A stretch of 64,000 nt of DNA from Ramlibacter tataouinensis (GTDB lineage Bacteria > Pseudomonadota > Gammaproteobacteria > Burkholderiales > Burkholderiaceae_C): contig DIZF01000026.1 in the NCBI GenBank assembly GCA_002427815.1, positions 39,844 through 103,843 on the forward strand, in the 5' to 3' direction. The translations under genes were made by a program, and so were the position numbers. The notes below the pieces were generated by a model. That model made no database searches and was not told where the DNA came from. It saw nothing but the letters and a program-made list of their open reading frames with translations. Shown piece after piece: positions 9,474 through 17,478 of the stretch. Numbering within the stretch: position 1 is the stretch's first letter; each line of letters opens with the position of its first letter.

Positions 9474-11117
9474 TCAGGCAGCGCCTTCGCGCAGCATCTC
9501 GCGCAGCTTGAATTTCTGGATCTTTCCGGAGGGAGTGGCGGGCATCGCGTCGCGCACGACGAGGCGCTCCGGGATGTACTGCACGGCGATCTTCTGGGAT
9601 TTCAGAAATTCGACGATCGAAGGCAGGTCGATGGTCTGGCCCGGCCTGGGAACGACCACCGCGCAGGCGCGCTCGCCCAGGCGTTCATCGGGGTAGGCCA
9701 CGATGGCCGCCATCGCGATGGCCGGATGCCGGTACAGCAGCGCCTCGATCTCGACCACCGGGATGTTCTCGCCGCCGCGGATGATCACATCCTTGCTGCG
9801 TCCGGTGATGCGGATGTAGCCTTGCGCGTCCATCCGCGCCAGGTCACCGCTGTCGAACCAGCCATCCGCATCGGTGCCGTTCCATTGCGGGCGCTTCAGG
9901 TAGCCGCCGAAGTTCGAAACCGATCGCACCAGCAATTTGCCGGCCTGGCCGGCCGCAAGCGGGACGTCATTGACGTCGACCACCTTGAGCTCCACGCCCG
10001 GCAGCGGGCGGCCGTCGGTGGCGAAAGCGCGCTCGTCATCGTCGTTGAGATTGATCAAGGTGACTGCGCCGTTCTCCGTCATGCCCCAGGCCGACACTAT
10101 TTTTGTGCCGAGGGCCTTGCGCGCCTGCTCCACCAGCGGCCCCGGAATCGGCGCGCCGGCACAGAGGAAGGTGCGCAGTGTCGGCACGCTCTTGCCGGAC
10201 TCGGCCACGTTCCTGGCCAGGTCGGCCAGGAACGGCGTGGACGCCATGGTGAAGGTCGCGCCTTCCGCACGGATCAGGTCGATCGCCTTGAGCGGCTCCC
10301 AGATGTCCAGCAGCACGGCGCTGGCGCGCAGCATGATGGGCATCATCAGCCCGTACATGAAGCCGGTCTGGTGCGCCATGGGCGAGGCCATGAGCACCAC
10401 GTCGTTCGCGCCGAGGTGCAGGCGCTCGGCGTAGGGAACGATGTTGGCCATGGTGGTGTTGGCCGTGTGCATCACGCCTTTGGGCTCGCCGGTGGTGCCC
10501 GAGGTGTAGATCAGCTGGGTCACGTCGTCGGGGCCGGGGCGATGCTGCGTCAGGATGCCCTTCGCGTCCGGCTCCTTCTCCCAGGCCGGCCCGGCCAGCA
10601 ACGCATCGAAGCTGTTGGCGCCCGCACCGCCCACCACCACGATCTGCTTCAAGTCCGGCAGGCTCGGCTGCAGGGCGGCGACCATGTTCTCGTAGTCGAA
10701 GCCGCGGAACAGCTTGGGGACGATCACCACCTTGGCCTCGCCGTGCTTGAGCATGAACGACAGCTCGCGTTCCCGGAAGATGTGCATCAGCGGGTTCATC
10801 ACCGCGCCGATGCGCGAGCACGCCAGGTAGGTGACGGTGAACTGCCACCAGTTGGGCAACTGGCAGGCGACCACATCGTTGTGGCCCACGCCCAGGCGGG
10901 CCAGCCCCAAGGCCACGCGATCGGCCATGGCCGCCAGCTCGCGGTAGGTGAAGCGGGTCGTGGTGCCGCTTTCGCCCTGCACTGCCGTGAGCGCCAGCTT
11001 GTCCGGACAGCTGGCGACGCAGGCGTCCAGGTCGTCGTTGATGGTCCTGTCGTGCCAGAAGCCTTGCACCACGCTGCGGGCCCGACGGGGTGCAATGAGT
11101 ACGGCGTCGAATTCCAT
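9474..11117 (-). CDS. aliA: Cyclohexanecarboxylate-CoA ligase (AliA-like acyl-CoA synthetase)
   Basis: A 547-residue cytoplasmic AMP-forming acyl-CoA synthetase of the ANL family. It carries the P-loop-like motif YTSGTTGEPKG at residues 194-204, the AMP-binding WGMTENG, the GYIRITGRSKDVIIRGGENI hinge and a C-terminal PSGKIQKFKL with the catalytic lysine. The start MEFDAVLIAPRRA is preceded by GAGGAGA. AliA charges cyclohexanecarboxylate with CoA. The assignment to that substrate rests on the neighbours aliB and badI in the R. palustris order and on the similar N-terminal DRTINDDLDACVASCPDK region. A medium-chain fatty acid ligase is the main alternative. Confidence 0.82.
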   Translation of the reverse strand: MEFDAVLIAPRRARSVVQGFWHDRTINDDLDACVASCPDKLALTAVQGESGTTTRFTYRELAAMADRVALGLARLGVGHNDVVACQLPNWWQFTVTYLACSRIGAVMNPLMHIFRERELSFMLKHGEAKVVIVPKLFRGFDYENMVAALQPSLPDLKQIVVVGGAGANSFDALLAGPAWEKEPDAKGILTQHRPGPDDVTQLIYTSGTTGEPKGVMHTANTTMANIVPYAERLHLGANDVVLMASPMAHQTGFMYGLMMPIMLRASAVLLDIWEPLKAIDLIRAEGATFTMASTPFLADLARNVAESGKSVPTLRTFLCAGAPIPGPLVEQARKALGTKIVSAWGMTENGAVTLINLNDDDERAFATDGRPLPGVELKVVDVNDVPLAAGQAGKLLVRSVSNFGGYLKRPQWNGTDADGWFDSGDLARMDAQGYIRITGRSKDVIIRGGENIPVVEIEALLYRHPAIAMAAIVAYPDERLGERACAVVVPRPGQTIDLPSIVEFLKSQKIAVQYIPERLVVRDAMPATPSGKIQKFKLREMLREGAA

Positions 11118-11153
11118 GGTCTTGTCTCCTCGTTGTACGGCGGGTGAGAGCGG

Positions 11154-12305
11154 TCAGGCGGGCACGGCGCCGCGTCCGGCGCGGCTGCGCGCGATGATGG
11201 TCTTCATGATCTGGGCCGTGCCGTCGCCGATCTGGAAGCCCAGCACGTCGCGCAGCCGCTGCTCCATCACGCCCCGATCGTAGCCGCCATGGCCGAACAT
11301 CAGCAGGCACTGGTGGACGACGTCGTAGGCGAGCTTGGGGCCCCACCACTTGCACATCGCGGCCTGCGCGCTGTGCGGCGCGCCCTTGTCCTTGAGCCAC
11401 AAGGTTTGCAGGCACAGCAGGCGCGCTGCCTCCACCTGGGTGTCGAAGTCCGCCAGCGGGTGCGACACGCCCTGGAACGCCGACAGCGGCTTGCCGAAGG
11501 CTTCGCGCTGCGCCACGTACTCCCAGGTTTCCTCCAGTGCCACCCGCGCGACGGCCAGCACCTGCAGGCCGATCAGCGCGCGCGAGAAATCGAAGCCCTG
11601 CATCACCTGCACGAAGCCCTTGTTCTCGTCGCCGAGCCGGTGGTTCACCGGCACGCGCACGTTCTCGAAGAAGATCGAACCCCGGCCAATGGCGCGCTGG
11701 CCGTGGCAGTCGAAGCGGTTGGTCGTGATCCCCGGCACATCCATCGGCACCAGCAGCGCCGTGACGCCGTGCGCGGCTGAATCGACGGAACCGGTGCGAC
11801 CGAACACCACGGTGGCATCGGCCTGGTCGGCCGCCGAGATGGACGTCTTTTCGCCATTGATCACGTACTCGTCGCCGACACGTTCGACGCGCAGGCGCAG
11901 ATTGGCGGCATCGGAGCCGCCGCGCGGCTCGGTCAGTGCAATCGCGAGCAGCGCCTGGCCCTGCGTGAGCTTCGCGAGCCAGGGCCGGACCACCTCGGGC
12001 TGGCCGTGCTGCGACAGGATCTGGCCGTTCAGCGAGGCCAGCAGGTTGATGTAGCTGATGCTCAGGTCGGCGCGGGCGATCTCTTCGTGGATCACGCCGG
12101 CCGCGAGACATCCCATGCCCTGGCCGCCGAAGGCCTCGGGCAGCTCCGGCGCGATGAAGCCCATTTCACCCATCTCGCGCATCAGCGTGCGGTCGAGGAC
12201 GCGGGTCTTGTCGCGTTCCAGGAAGCCGGGCGCGACCCGCCCAGTGGCAAAACGGCGCGCGTGGTCGGCCAGCGCACAGAGGTCTTCGTCGATGTAGGGG
12301 TTCAT
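11154..12305 (-). CDS. aliB: Cyclohexanecarboxyl-CoA dehydrogenase (AliB-like acyl-CoA dehydrogenase)
   Basis: A 383-residue FAD-dependent acyl-CoA dehydrogenase that should introduce the 1,2 double bond into cyclohexanecarboxyl-CoA. The N-terminal helical domain, the middle beta domain (ALTEPRGGSDAANL) and the C-terminal domain are all present. The usual C-terminal YEGT is here IGDGTAQIMK, a common bacterial variant. It is preceded by CTGGAGACATC and ATG, lies 36 bases upstream of aliA and 48 bases downstream of badI, and is clearly in one operon with them. A general short-chain acyl-CoA dehydrogenase would look similar; context favours AliB. Confidence 0.82.
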   Translation of the reverse strand: MNPYIDEDLCALADHARRFATGRVAPGFLERDKTRVLDRTLMREMGEMGFIAPELPEAFGGQGMGCLAAGVIHEEIARADLSISYINLLASLNGQILSQHGQPEVVRPWLAKLTQGQALLAIALTEPRGGSDAANLRLRVERVGDEYVINGEKTSISAADQADATVVFGRTGSVDSAAHGVTALLVPMDVPGITTNRFDCHGQRAIGRGSIFFENVRVPVNHRLGDENKGFVQVMQGFDFSRALIGLQVLAVARVALEETWEYVAQREAFGKPLSAFQGVSHPLADFDTQVEAARLLCLQTLWLKDKGAPHSAQAAMCKWWGPKLAYDVVHQCLLMFGHGGYDRGVMEQRLRDVLGFQIGDGTAQIMKTIIARSRAGRGAVPA

Positions 12306-12353
12306 GATGTCTCCAGTGGCGGGCCAGCCTGCTGCGTCAGGCGGCCGGGCTTC

Positions 12354-13136
12354 TTACCTGGCGTACTTGCGGAAGTCGGGCTTGCGCTTTTCCTTCAGCG
12401 CATTGACGCCTTCGCGCGATTCCTCGGTGTCGTAGTACAGCTTGAGCGCATACATCCCGAGGCCGGCAATGCCGCTCTGGTGCGCGGTGTCCATGTTGAA
12501 GCTGCGCTTGGCGATGGCGATGGCGGTGGGGCTGCGCTCGCAGATCTCTTCGGCCCACTTCTGCACTTCGGCGTCCAGCTGGTCGTGGGGCACGCAGACA
12601 TTGGCCAGTCCCATCGCCACGGCCTCGGCGCCGGAGTAGCGGCGGTTCAGGTACCAGATCTCGCGGGCCTTCTTTTCGCCCACCACGCGGGCCAGGAAGG
12701 CGGTGCCGTAGCCGGGGTCCACCGAGCCCATCTTGGGACCGACCTGGCCGAAGATGGCCTTTTCGGAGGCGATGGTGAGGTCGCAGATCGTGCACAGCAC
12801 GTTGCCGCCACCGATCGCGTAGCCCTGCACGCGGGCGATCACCGGCTTGGGGACGTCGCGGATCGCTGTGTGCAGCTCTTCCATGGGCAGCCCGATGGTG
12901 CCGCGGCCGTCATAGTTGCCGTTGTGGGCGGACTGGTCGCCGCCGGTGCAGAACGCCCGATCGCCGGCGCCGGCCAGCACGATGGCGCCGACAGCGCGGT
13001 CGTAGCCCGCCTTGTTCAGCGCCTTGATGAGCTCGTCGCAGGTCTGGCCGCGAAACGAGTTCATCTTCTCCGGCCGGTTGATGGTGATCCAGGCCACGCC
13101 GTTGCGCACTTCGTACAGGATGTCTTCGAATTCCAT
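12354..13136 (-). CDS. badI: 2-ketocyclohexanecarboxyl-CoA hydrolase (BadI-like)
   Basis: A 260-residue crotonase-fold enzyme closest in pattern to BadI and MenB. It would hydrolytically open the ring of 2-ketocyclohexanecarboxyl-CoA to pimelyl-CoA. Seen are TINRPEKMNSFRGQT, the oxyanion-hole segment GDRAFCTGGDQSAHNG, YAIGGGNVLCTICDLTIAS and the MenB/BadI hallmark GPKMGSVDPGYGTAFLARVVG. The start has a strong GGAGACT ribosome site. It is the first intact gene of the ali/bad operon. Its usual partner upstream, badH, is only a stub here, so the supply of its substrate is in doubt. Confidence 0.88.
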   Translation of the reverse strand: MEFEDILYEVRNGVAWITINRPEKMNSFRGQTCDELIKALNKAGYDRAVGAIVLAGAGDRAFCTGGDQSAHNGNYDGRGTIGLPMEELHTAIRDVPKPVIARVQGYAIGGGNVLCTICDLTIASEKAIFGQVGPKMGSVDPGYGTAFLARVVGEKKAREIWYLNRRYSGAEAVAMGLANVCVPHDQLDAEVQKWAEEICERSPTAIAIAKRSFNMDTAHQSGIAGLGMYALKLYYDTEESREGVNALKEKRKPDFRKYAR

Positions 13137-13170
13137 GGGGGAGTCTCCTTCAGGGGTTAGAGGTAAGAGG

Positions 13171-13257
13171 TCAGCCGTTCATCGTCAGGCCGCCAGAGAC
13201 GCTGAGCGCCTGGCCGGTCACGAAGCAGCTGGCTGTCCTTCCTTCGAATCTCTGCAT
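13171..13257 (-). pseudogene. badH: badH stub: in-frame internal deletion of an SDR gene
   Basis: A 28-codon frame reads MQRFEGRTA, then SCFVTGQALSVSGGLTMNG and stop. The first part matches the N-terminus of an SDR up to the start of the Rossmann TGG motif. The second part matches the last strand and tail of BadH-type dehydrogenases (SFITGQ-x-LSVSGGLTM). About 225 central residues, with all cofactor and catalytic motifs, are missing. The ribosome site GGAGATC is intact. It sits first in the operon, where badH sits in R. palustris (badHI-aliBA). The product cannot oxidise 2-hydroxycyclohexanecarboxyl-CoA. Confidence 0.82.
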
Positions 13258-13326
13258 GCTGATCTCCATCTGTGGGCCAGGGGTTGGTATCCTGTGACCC
13301 TTCGCAAGGTCACGAGTCGCATATAT

Positions 13327-13340
13327 GTCAATGTATTGAC
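13327..13340. promoter_or_regulatory. Perfect palindrome GTCAATGTATTGAC, probable MarR (BadR) operator
   Basis: This is a 6-2-6 perfect inverted repeat in the gap between the divergent badH stub (start 13257) and the MarR gene (start 13393). MarR proteins bind such palindromes near their own promoters. BadR in R. palustris controls the badHI-aliBA operon from an adjacent gene, so this is the likely site. Function is inferred from position and symmetry only. Confidence 0.6.
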
Positions 13341-13392
13341 GTAGAATAGCGTTAGCGCCGTTTCGGTGCAAGTGTTTTGTCCGTGGAAAATA

Positions 13393-13899
13393 ATGAAATC
13401 TGCCAGTAGCAACTCAGCCGCAGCCAAGATGGAACTGGCCAACCGGCTGTTCTTTCGGCTCTATCAATGCGCAAACATGTTGCATAAAACGGGATCGCGC
13501 GCGGTGGAGGCGGAAGGGCTGACGACGCAGCAGTGGGCCGTGCTCGGCGCGCTTTCCCGGCCCAAGGCGCAAGGCGGGATGAGCGTGGGCGACCTGGCCC
13601 GTTACCTGATGGTGAGCCGCCAGAACCTGTCAGGTTTGCTCAGCCGGATGGAGCGCAACGGGCACCTGCGCAGTGCGACGGACGGGCACGACCGGCGCTC
13701 CCGGCTGATCACCATGACCGACTCCGGGCGCAAGCTGTGGGTCAAGCACGCGCTGCCCAAGATCTCCGGCTATTACGAGCGGGCGCTGGATGGTTTTACG
13801 GTGAACGACACCGCCCACGCGCTGCACTACCTGCTGAAGATCCTGGAGAACATGAAACGGATCGACGAGGTCGATCCGGACTGGACCGTTTCAGACTGA
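13393..13899 (+). CDS. badR: MarR-family regulator, BadR-like
   Basis: A 168-residue winged-helix regulator. The N-terminal helices ANRLFFRLYQCANMLHK build the dimer region. The HTH and wing lie at about residues 55-110 (MSVGDLARYLMVSRQNLSGLLSRMERNGHLRSATDGHDRRS), followed by long C-terminal dimer helices. An in-frame GTG at 13366 could extend it by nine residues. I chose the ATG at 13393 because the longer N-terminus is not family-like. It is divergent to the ali/bad operon, the same arrangement as BadR, which responds to 2-ketocyclohexanecarboxyl-CoA. The ligand here is inferred. Confidence 0.78.
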   Translation: MKSASSNSAAAKMELANRLFFRLYQCANMLHKTGSRAVEAEGLTTQQWAVLGALSRPKAQGGMSVGDLARYLMVSRQNLSGLLSRMERNGHLRSATDGHDRRSRLITMTDSGRKLWVKHALPKISGYYERALDGFTVNDTAHALHYLLKILENMKRIDEVDPDWTVSD

Positions 13900-14109
13900 C
13901 TTCTCACGGTGGACTCAGCCCGGCGCGAGCCCGCCGCAACTGCCGGCGCCCGATCCGGCCAGCCCGACAGTTGCAAGCTCGCGCAGAAGCCGGCCCGACC
14001 GTGTGATCACTGAATCCTCTGCGCAACGGCAACTGCGTCACTTGCGCAAGTTCTGAAAAGGATTGATGCACGTCACGGCAAATCGCTTCGGGCGAACTAC
14101 TGTGTAGAC

Positions 14110-14523
14110 ATGGGCTACCGCATCTTTGCGCTCGTTCTGGCCATGTCGATCTCGCTGGCCGCCCCGGCGGAGATCATCACCCAGACCAGCACCATTCGAG
14201 GCGTGACCGTCGCGGTCACGGCGGGCAATCTGAGTCCCGAAGCGTCGGTGTGGGATTTCGCGGTGGTGCTGAGCTCGCCCAGCAAGGACTTGCGCGACGA
14301 TCTGGTCAAGAGCGCGGTGCTGGTCGATCCGCAGGGGAGGCGATACCGGGCCTTGATCTGGGAGGGCGCGCCCAGCGCCGGCCGGCACCGGGCCGGCGTG
14401 CTCAAGTTCATCGCGGTGAAACCGCGCCCCGAGTGGATCGAGTTGCGCATCAGCCGGCCCGGCGAAGCCGGGCCGCGCATCTTCGGCTGGTTGCTCGGTG
14501 ACGGTGTGATGGCCGCGCGCTGA
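14110..14523 (+). CDS. Small secreted protein of unknown function
   Basis: A 137-residue protein with a hydrophobic N-terminal signal (MGYRIFALVLAMSISLAAPA), probably cleaved after about residue 19. The rest looks like one beta-rich domain (TIRGVTVAVTAGNL, VWDFAVVLSSPSKDL, HRAGVLKFIAV, EWIELRIS). I do not recognise the family. The pattern of modest charged strands resembles periplasmic or extracellular accessory proteins. It stands alone, 210 bases after the MarR gene, in a gap where nothing else is seen. Confidence 0.7.
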   Translation: MGYRIFALVLAMSISLAAPAEIITQTSTIRGVTVAVTAGNLSPEASVWDFAVVLSSPSKDLRDDLVKSAVLVDPQGRRYRALIWEGAPSAGRHRAGVLKFIAVKPRPEWIELRISRPGEAGPRIFGWLLGDGVMAAR

Positions 14524-14539
14524 CGGTCGGGAAGGCCGG

Positions 14540-14810
14540 TCAGCCCTGATGCTGTCCCAGCAGGGCCAGCATGCCGCTCTCCAGCGATTCCATGCGCCCG
14601 GCCAGGCGCGGCGCCGAATCCTTGCCGATCTTCATGTATTGCCGGAAAGTGCCCAGCAGCGAGGCGCGGTCGGGATGGTTGAGCAGCAAAGGTGGCCAAC
14701 CCGGCCGGCAGCACCTGAACCTGCGCCGTGAGCGCGAGCTGGTTGTCCATCAGGCCGGAGATGTTCTGGCTGTGCAGCTCCAGCATCTCCTGCGTCTTCG
14801 TCGAATCCAT
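14540..14810 (-). pseudogene. Short conserved-looking gene broken by a frameshift
   Basis: From the ATG at 14810 the minus strand reads MDSTKTQEMLELHSQNISGL and goes on to MDNQLALTAQVQ. The sensible continuation, LLLNHPDRASLLGTFRQYMK and then GRMESLESGMLALLGQHQG with a stop at 14540, is in another frame. The span of 271 bases is not a multiple of three, so one base has been gained or two lost around 14690-14715. Intact, it would make a roughly 90-residue helical protein of unknown function. A sequencing error is possible. Confidence 0.5.
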
Positions 14811-14918
14811 AAGGCCTCGCTGGTTGGTTGATCGAACTGTAGACGCAGTACCAAAGGGCCTGCCGGTCCCGCCGGCGACAGCTCGTGCGTTTTGATCGCT
14901 GGCCGCATAGACTCGCAC

Positions 14919-15992
14919 ATGCCTTTTCGCCACCAGATCCGCTTCGCCACCACCTCCGACGGCGTGAAGATCGCTTTTGCCCAGAGCGGGCAGGGCTTTC
15001 CGCTGGTGCGCGCCGCCCACTGGATGACGCACCTGGAATGGGATTGGCAAACCCCCGTCTGGGGGCCGTTGCTCGAGGCCCTGTCGACAGGGCATCATCT
15101 CCACCGCTACGACTCGCGCGGCTGCGGGCTTTCGGATCGCGAGGTGCCTGCTGCCCGGCTGGAGCAGATGGTTGCCGACTTGGAAGCCGTGGCCGACGCC
15201 GCCGGGCTGGAACGGTTTGCGCTGCTGGGGATGTCCCAGGGCGGGGGCGTATCCATCGTCTACGCCGCCCGGCACCCGGAGCGCGTCACCCATCTGGTGC
15301 TGCTCGACGCCTTCGCCCGCGGTTCGCTGGTGCGCCGGCCGGAGCCCGCGCAACACGAGGTGATCGATGCGATGGCGCGCCTGGTGCGGGCCGGTTGGGG
15401 ACAGGACAACGCCGCCTTCCGCCAGATGTTCACCACCCAGTTCTTTCCCGGTGCCACCCGCGAACAGGCGGACAGCTTCAACCAGTTGCAGCGCCTGTCG
15501 TGCACGCCGCAGTACGCCGAGCAATTGGTGCGCGCCAACGCGGCCTTGGATGCATCGTCCTGGGTGTCGCAGGTGGGCTGCCCCACGCTGGTGCTCCATT
15601 GCCGCAACGACTCGCGCGTGCCGTTCGAAGAGGGGCGCTTCCTGGCTTCGGCCATTGCCAATGCGAGGCTCGAGCCGCTGGAGTCGGTGAACCATGTGCC
15701 CTTGCCCGGCGAGCCGGCGTTCGACCGGGCGCTGGCCCTCATCAACGAGTTTCTTCCGGTGTCCCCGGGCGGGCAGGTGGCGGCCGCCTTCGCCGGGTTG
15801 ACGCAGCGCGAGCGGGAGGTGGTCGAACTGCTCGCGCGCGGCCTGGACAACGCCCAGATCGGCGCCCACCTGGGCCTGGCCGAAAAGACGGTGCGCAACA
15901 AGGTATCGGCCGTGTTCGAGAAGGTCGGCGCCGAGAACCGGGCCCAGGCCATCGTCCGCGCCCGCGACGCCGGCTTCGGCCGCAGCGGCTGA
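14919..15992 (+). CDS. Alpha/beta hydrolase fused to a LuxR-type DNA-binding domain
   Basis: A 357-residue two-domain protein. Residues 1-270 are an alpha/beta hydrolase with the nucleophile elbow GMSQGG (Ser106), an acid in CRNDSRVP and the histidine in ESVNHVPLPGEPAF. Residues 285-350 form a LuxR/GerE helix-turn-helix (GLTQREREVVELLARGLDNA, then IGAHLGLAEKTVRNKVSAVF). An in-frame TTG at 14892 could add nine residues; the ATG at 14919 fits the fold better. The hydrolase may act as a ligand sensor, or may keep activity, with the HTH controlling genes in response to an ester or lactone. No target is evident nearby. Confidence 0.82.
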   Translation: MPFRHQIRFATTSDGVKIAFAQSGQGFPLVRAAHWMTHLEWDWQTPVWGPLLEALSTGHHLHRYDSRGCGLSDREVPAARLEQMVADLEAVADAAGLERFALLGMSQGGGVSIVYAARHPERVTHLVLLDAFARGSLVRRPEPAQHEVIDAMARLVRAGWGQDNAAFRQMFTTQFFPGATREQADSFNQLQRLSCTPQYAEQLVRANAALDASSWVSQVGCPTLVLHCRNDSRVPFEEGRFLASAIANARLEPLESVNHVPLPGEPAFDRALALINEFLPVSPGGQVAAAFAGLTQREREVVELLARGLDNAQIGAHLGLAEKTVRNKVSAVFEKVGAENRAQAIVRARDAGFGRSG

Positions 15993-16140
15993 GCTCCGAA
16001 CTCCTGAACCGTGGCGGCAGGACACTTGTCCCGCTCGCCGGGTGCCTTCCGGGCCCGTGAAGGGACGGCCGTCCCGCGACAAAGCAGCGCCGGTCGTCTT
16101 CAATAGGTCATCGCCTCACAGGCTTTATCCCCTCAGGAGA

Positions 16141-16437
16141 ATGACCATGAACACCACCCGCACTGCCTGCGCCCCCGAATGGCCGCTCACGATTGAGCGC
16201 GGCCTAGCCGACGGGCCCACGCTCATGCTCATGCTCATGCTCGCAGACGGCCGTCGCACCGATCTCGATGCGTTCCGGAACGAATGCCGCGAGCGCGCGC
16301 AGGAAATGCGGCGTCAGGCCATGGCCGATGCCGTCGATGTGGTATTCGCCGCGCTGCGCCGCGTGGCCGGTGCGGCAGCGCACCTTGTTCGACCGGCGAT
16401 TGCCCGCAAGGCCAGTGCCGGCGCCCACGGCATCTGA
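16141..16437 (+). CDS. Small protein of unknown function upstream of the diiron oxygenase
   Basis: A 98-residue protein starting MTMNTTRTACAPEWPLTIE, with a clear AGGAGA directly upstream of the ATG. It has a short LMLMLML run coded by a CTCATG tandem repeat, then an Arg-rich amphipathic helix (FRNECRERAQEMRRQAM) and an Ala/Val-rich C-terminal helix. I do not recognise a family. It lies 75 bases before the AurF-like gene on the same strand and may be co-transcribed with it. Confidence 0.55.
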   Translation: MTMNTTRTACAPEWPLTIERGLADGPTLMLMLMLADGRRTDLDAFRNECRERAQEMRRQAMADAVDVVFAALRRVAGAAAHLVRPAIARKASAGAHGI

Positions 16438-16512
16438 TCGCCCGACACCCCGGTTTCCCGTCCCGGCGCGGCGCGCCGGTCCCTTGCTCCCTTGTTTCGA
16501 AAGGAACTCATC

Positions 16513-17478
16513 ATGATGTCCGTCGCTGCCACCGACCGTTACGCCAAGGTCATCGAGGTCTCCAAGCGCGTGCGCTGGGAGATCGATCGCGATGTGATCC
16601 GCGGCCGCAATTTCGACTTCAGCAAGACTTTCCTGCCCAGCGGGCTGTCGCTGGCCGATGAACTGACGTTCCTGAGCGCGGGCGACAAGCGGCTGCTGAG
16701 CCAGGTGCAAGGCCGCACCTACGCGTGCATGTTCGGGCTGGTCGAACGCTTCATCGGCGCCAAGGTGCTCGATGTCAGCCGCCAGCACTGGCTGGGCGAC
16801 CAGGTGGCGCTGGAAGCGCTGGTGCGCCTGACCGACGAAGAGCTCAAGCACCAGGAACTGTTTCGCCGGCTTGAAGCCATGATGGCCGCCGAGATGCCGG
16901 CCGGCTACGTGCACACCGCCGACGCGAACGCCGTGGCGCAGGCGGTCCTGTCCAAGAGCACCTGGGCCGTGCTGGCGCTGACATTGGACATCGAACTGTT
17001 CTCGCAGGCCCATTACCGCGCCAGCATCGCGCCCCACGACGACTTGTGCGGGCTGTGGAAGGACGTGTTCCTGTTCCATTGGCGCGAGGAAGCGCAGCAC
17101 GCGATCCTCGACGAGATCGAGCTGGCGGCCGAGGACGGCCGGCTCAGCCCCGCCGAGCGCGATGCCGCAGTGGATGACCTGATCGCGCTGGTGGGCGCCG
17201 TGGACGGTCTCGTGCAAGAGCAGGCCGCAGCCGACGCCGCTTACTTCGCCAAGATCGCCGGCAGGCCCTTCAGCGACGCCGAGCGCGAGCAGATCGAGGC
17301 CAAGGTGCTCAAGGCCTACCGCTGGCAGTACATCGTCACCGGCGCGATGGAGCCGCGCTTCCAGAAGGCGCTGTTCGGCCTGCTCGACGAGAAGCAGAGC
17401 CAGCGCATCCAGAACGCCCTCGCACCGCTGACCTACGCGGTGCCGGAGCAACCCGAGGCGATGCCCTTGGCAGCGTAA
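16513..17478 (+). CDS. AurF-like diiron oxygenase
   Basis: A 321-residue ferritin-like protein whose metal-ligand spacing matches p-aminobenzoate N-oxygenase AurF. It has E110-x-x-H113 (EELKHQE), a glutamate in LDIELFSQAH, and H189-x3-E193-x2-H196 in HWREEAQH; an earlier glutamate (GLVERFIGA) would complete the set. AurF-type enzymes use a diiron centre and O2 to oxidise arylamines to nitro compounds. The start at 16513 has AAGGAAC before it; the next codon is also ATG. No biosynthetic cluster surrounds it, so the substrate is unknown. Its stop codon lies in a palindrome shared with the convergent nth gene. Confidence 0.75.
   Translation: MMSVAATDRYAKVIEVSKRVRWEIDRDVIRGRNFDFSKTFLPSGLSLADELTFLSAGDKRLLSQVQGRTYACMFGLVERFIGAKVLDVSRQHWLGDQVALEALVRLTDEELKHQELFRRLEAMMAAEMPAGYVHTADANAVAQAVLSKSTWAVLALTLDIELFSQAHYRASIAPHDDLCGLWKDVFLFHWREEAQHAILDEIELAAEDGRLSPAERDAAVDDLIALVGAVDGLVQEQAAADAAYFAKIAGRPFSDAEREQIEAKVLKAYRWQYIVTGAMEPRFQKALFGLLDEKQSQRIQNALAPLTYAVPEQPEAMPLAA

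Noticed and set aside
16220..16245. CTCATG tandem repeat as possible phase-variable switch
   Set aside because: The unit is six bases and lies in frame, so slippage would only change the number of Leu-Met pairs and would not switch the gene on or off.
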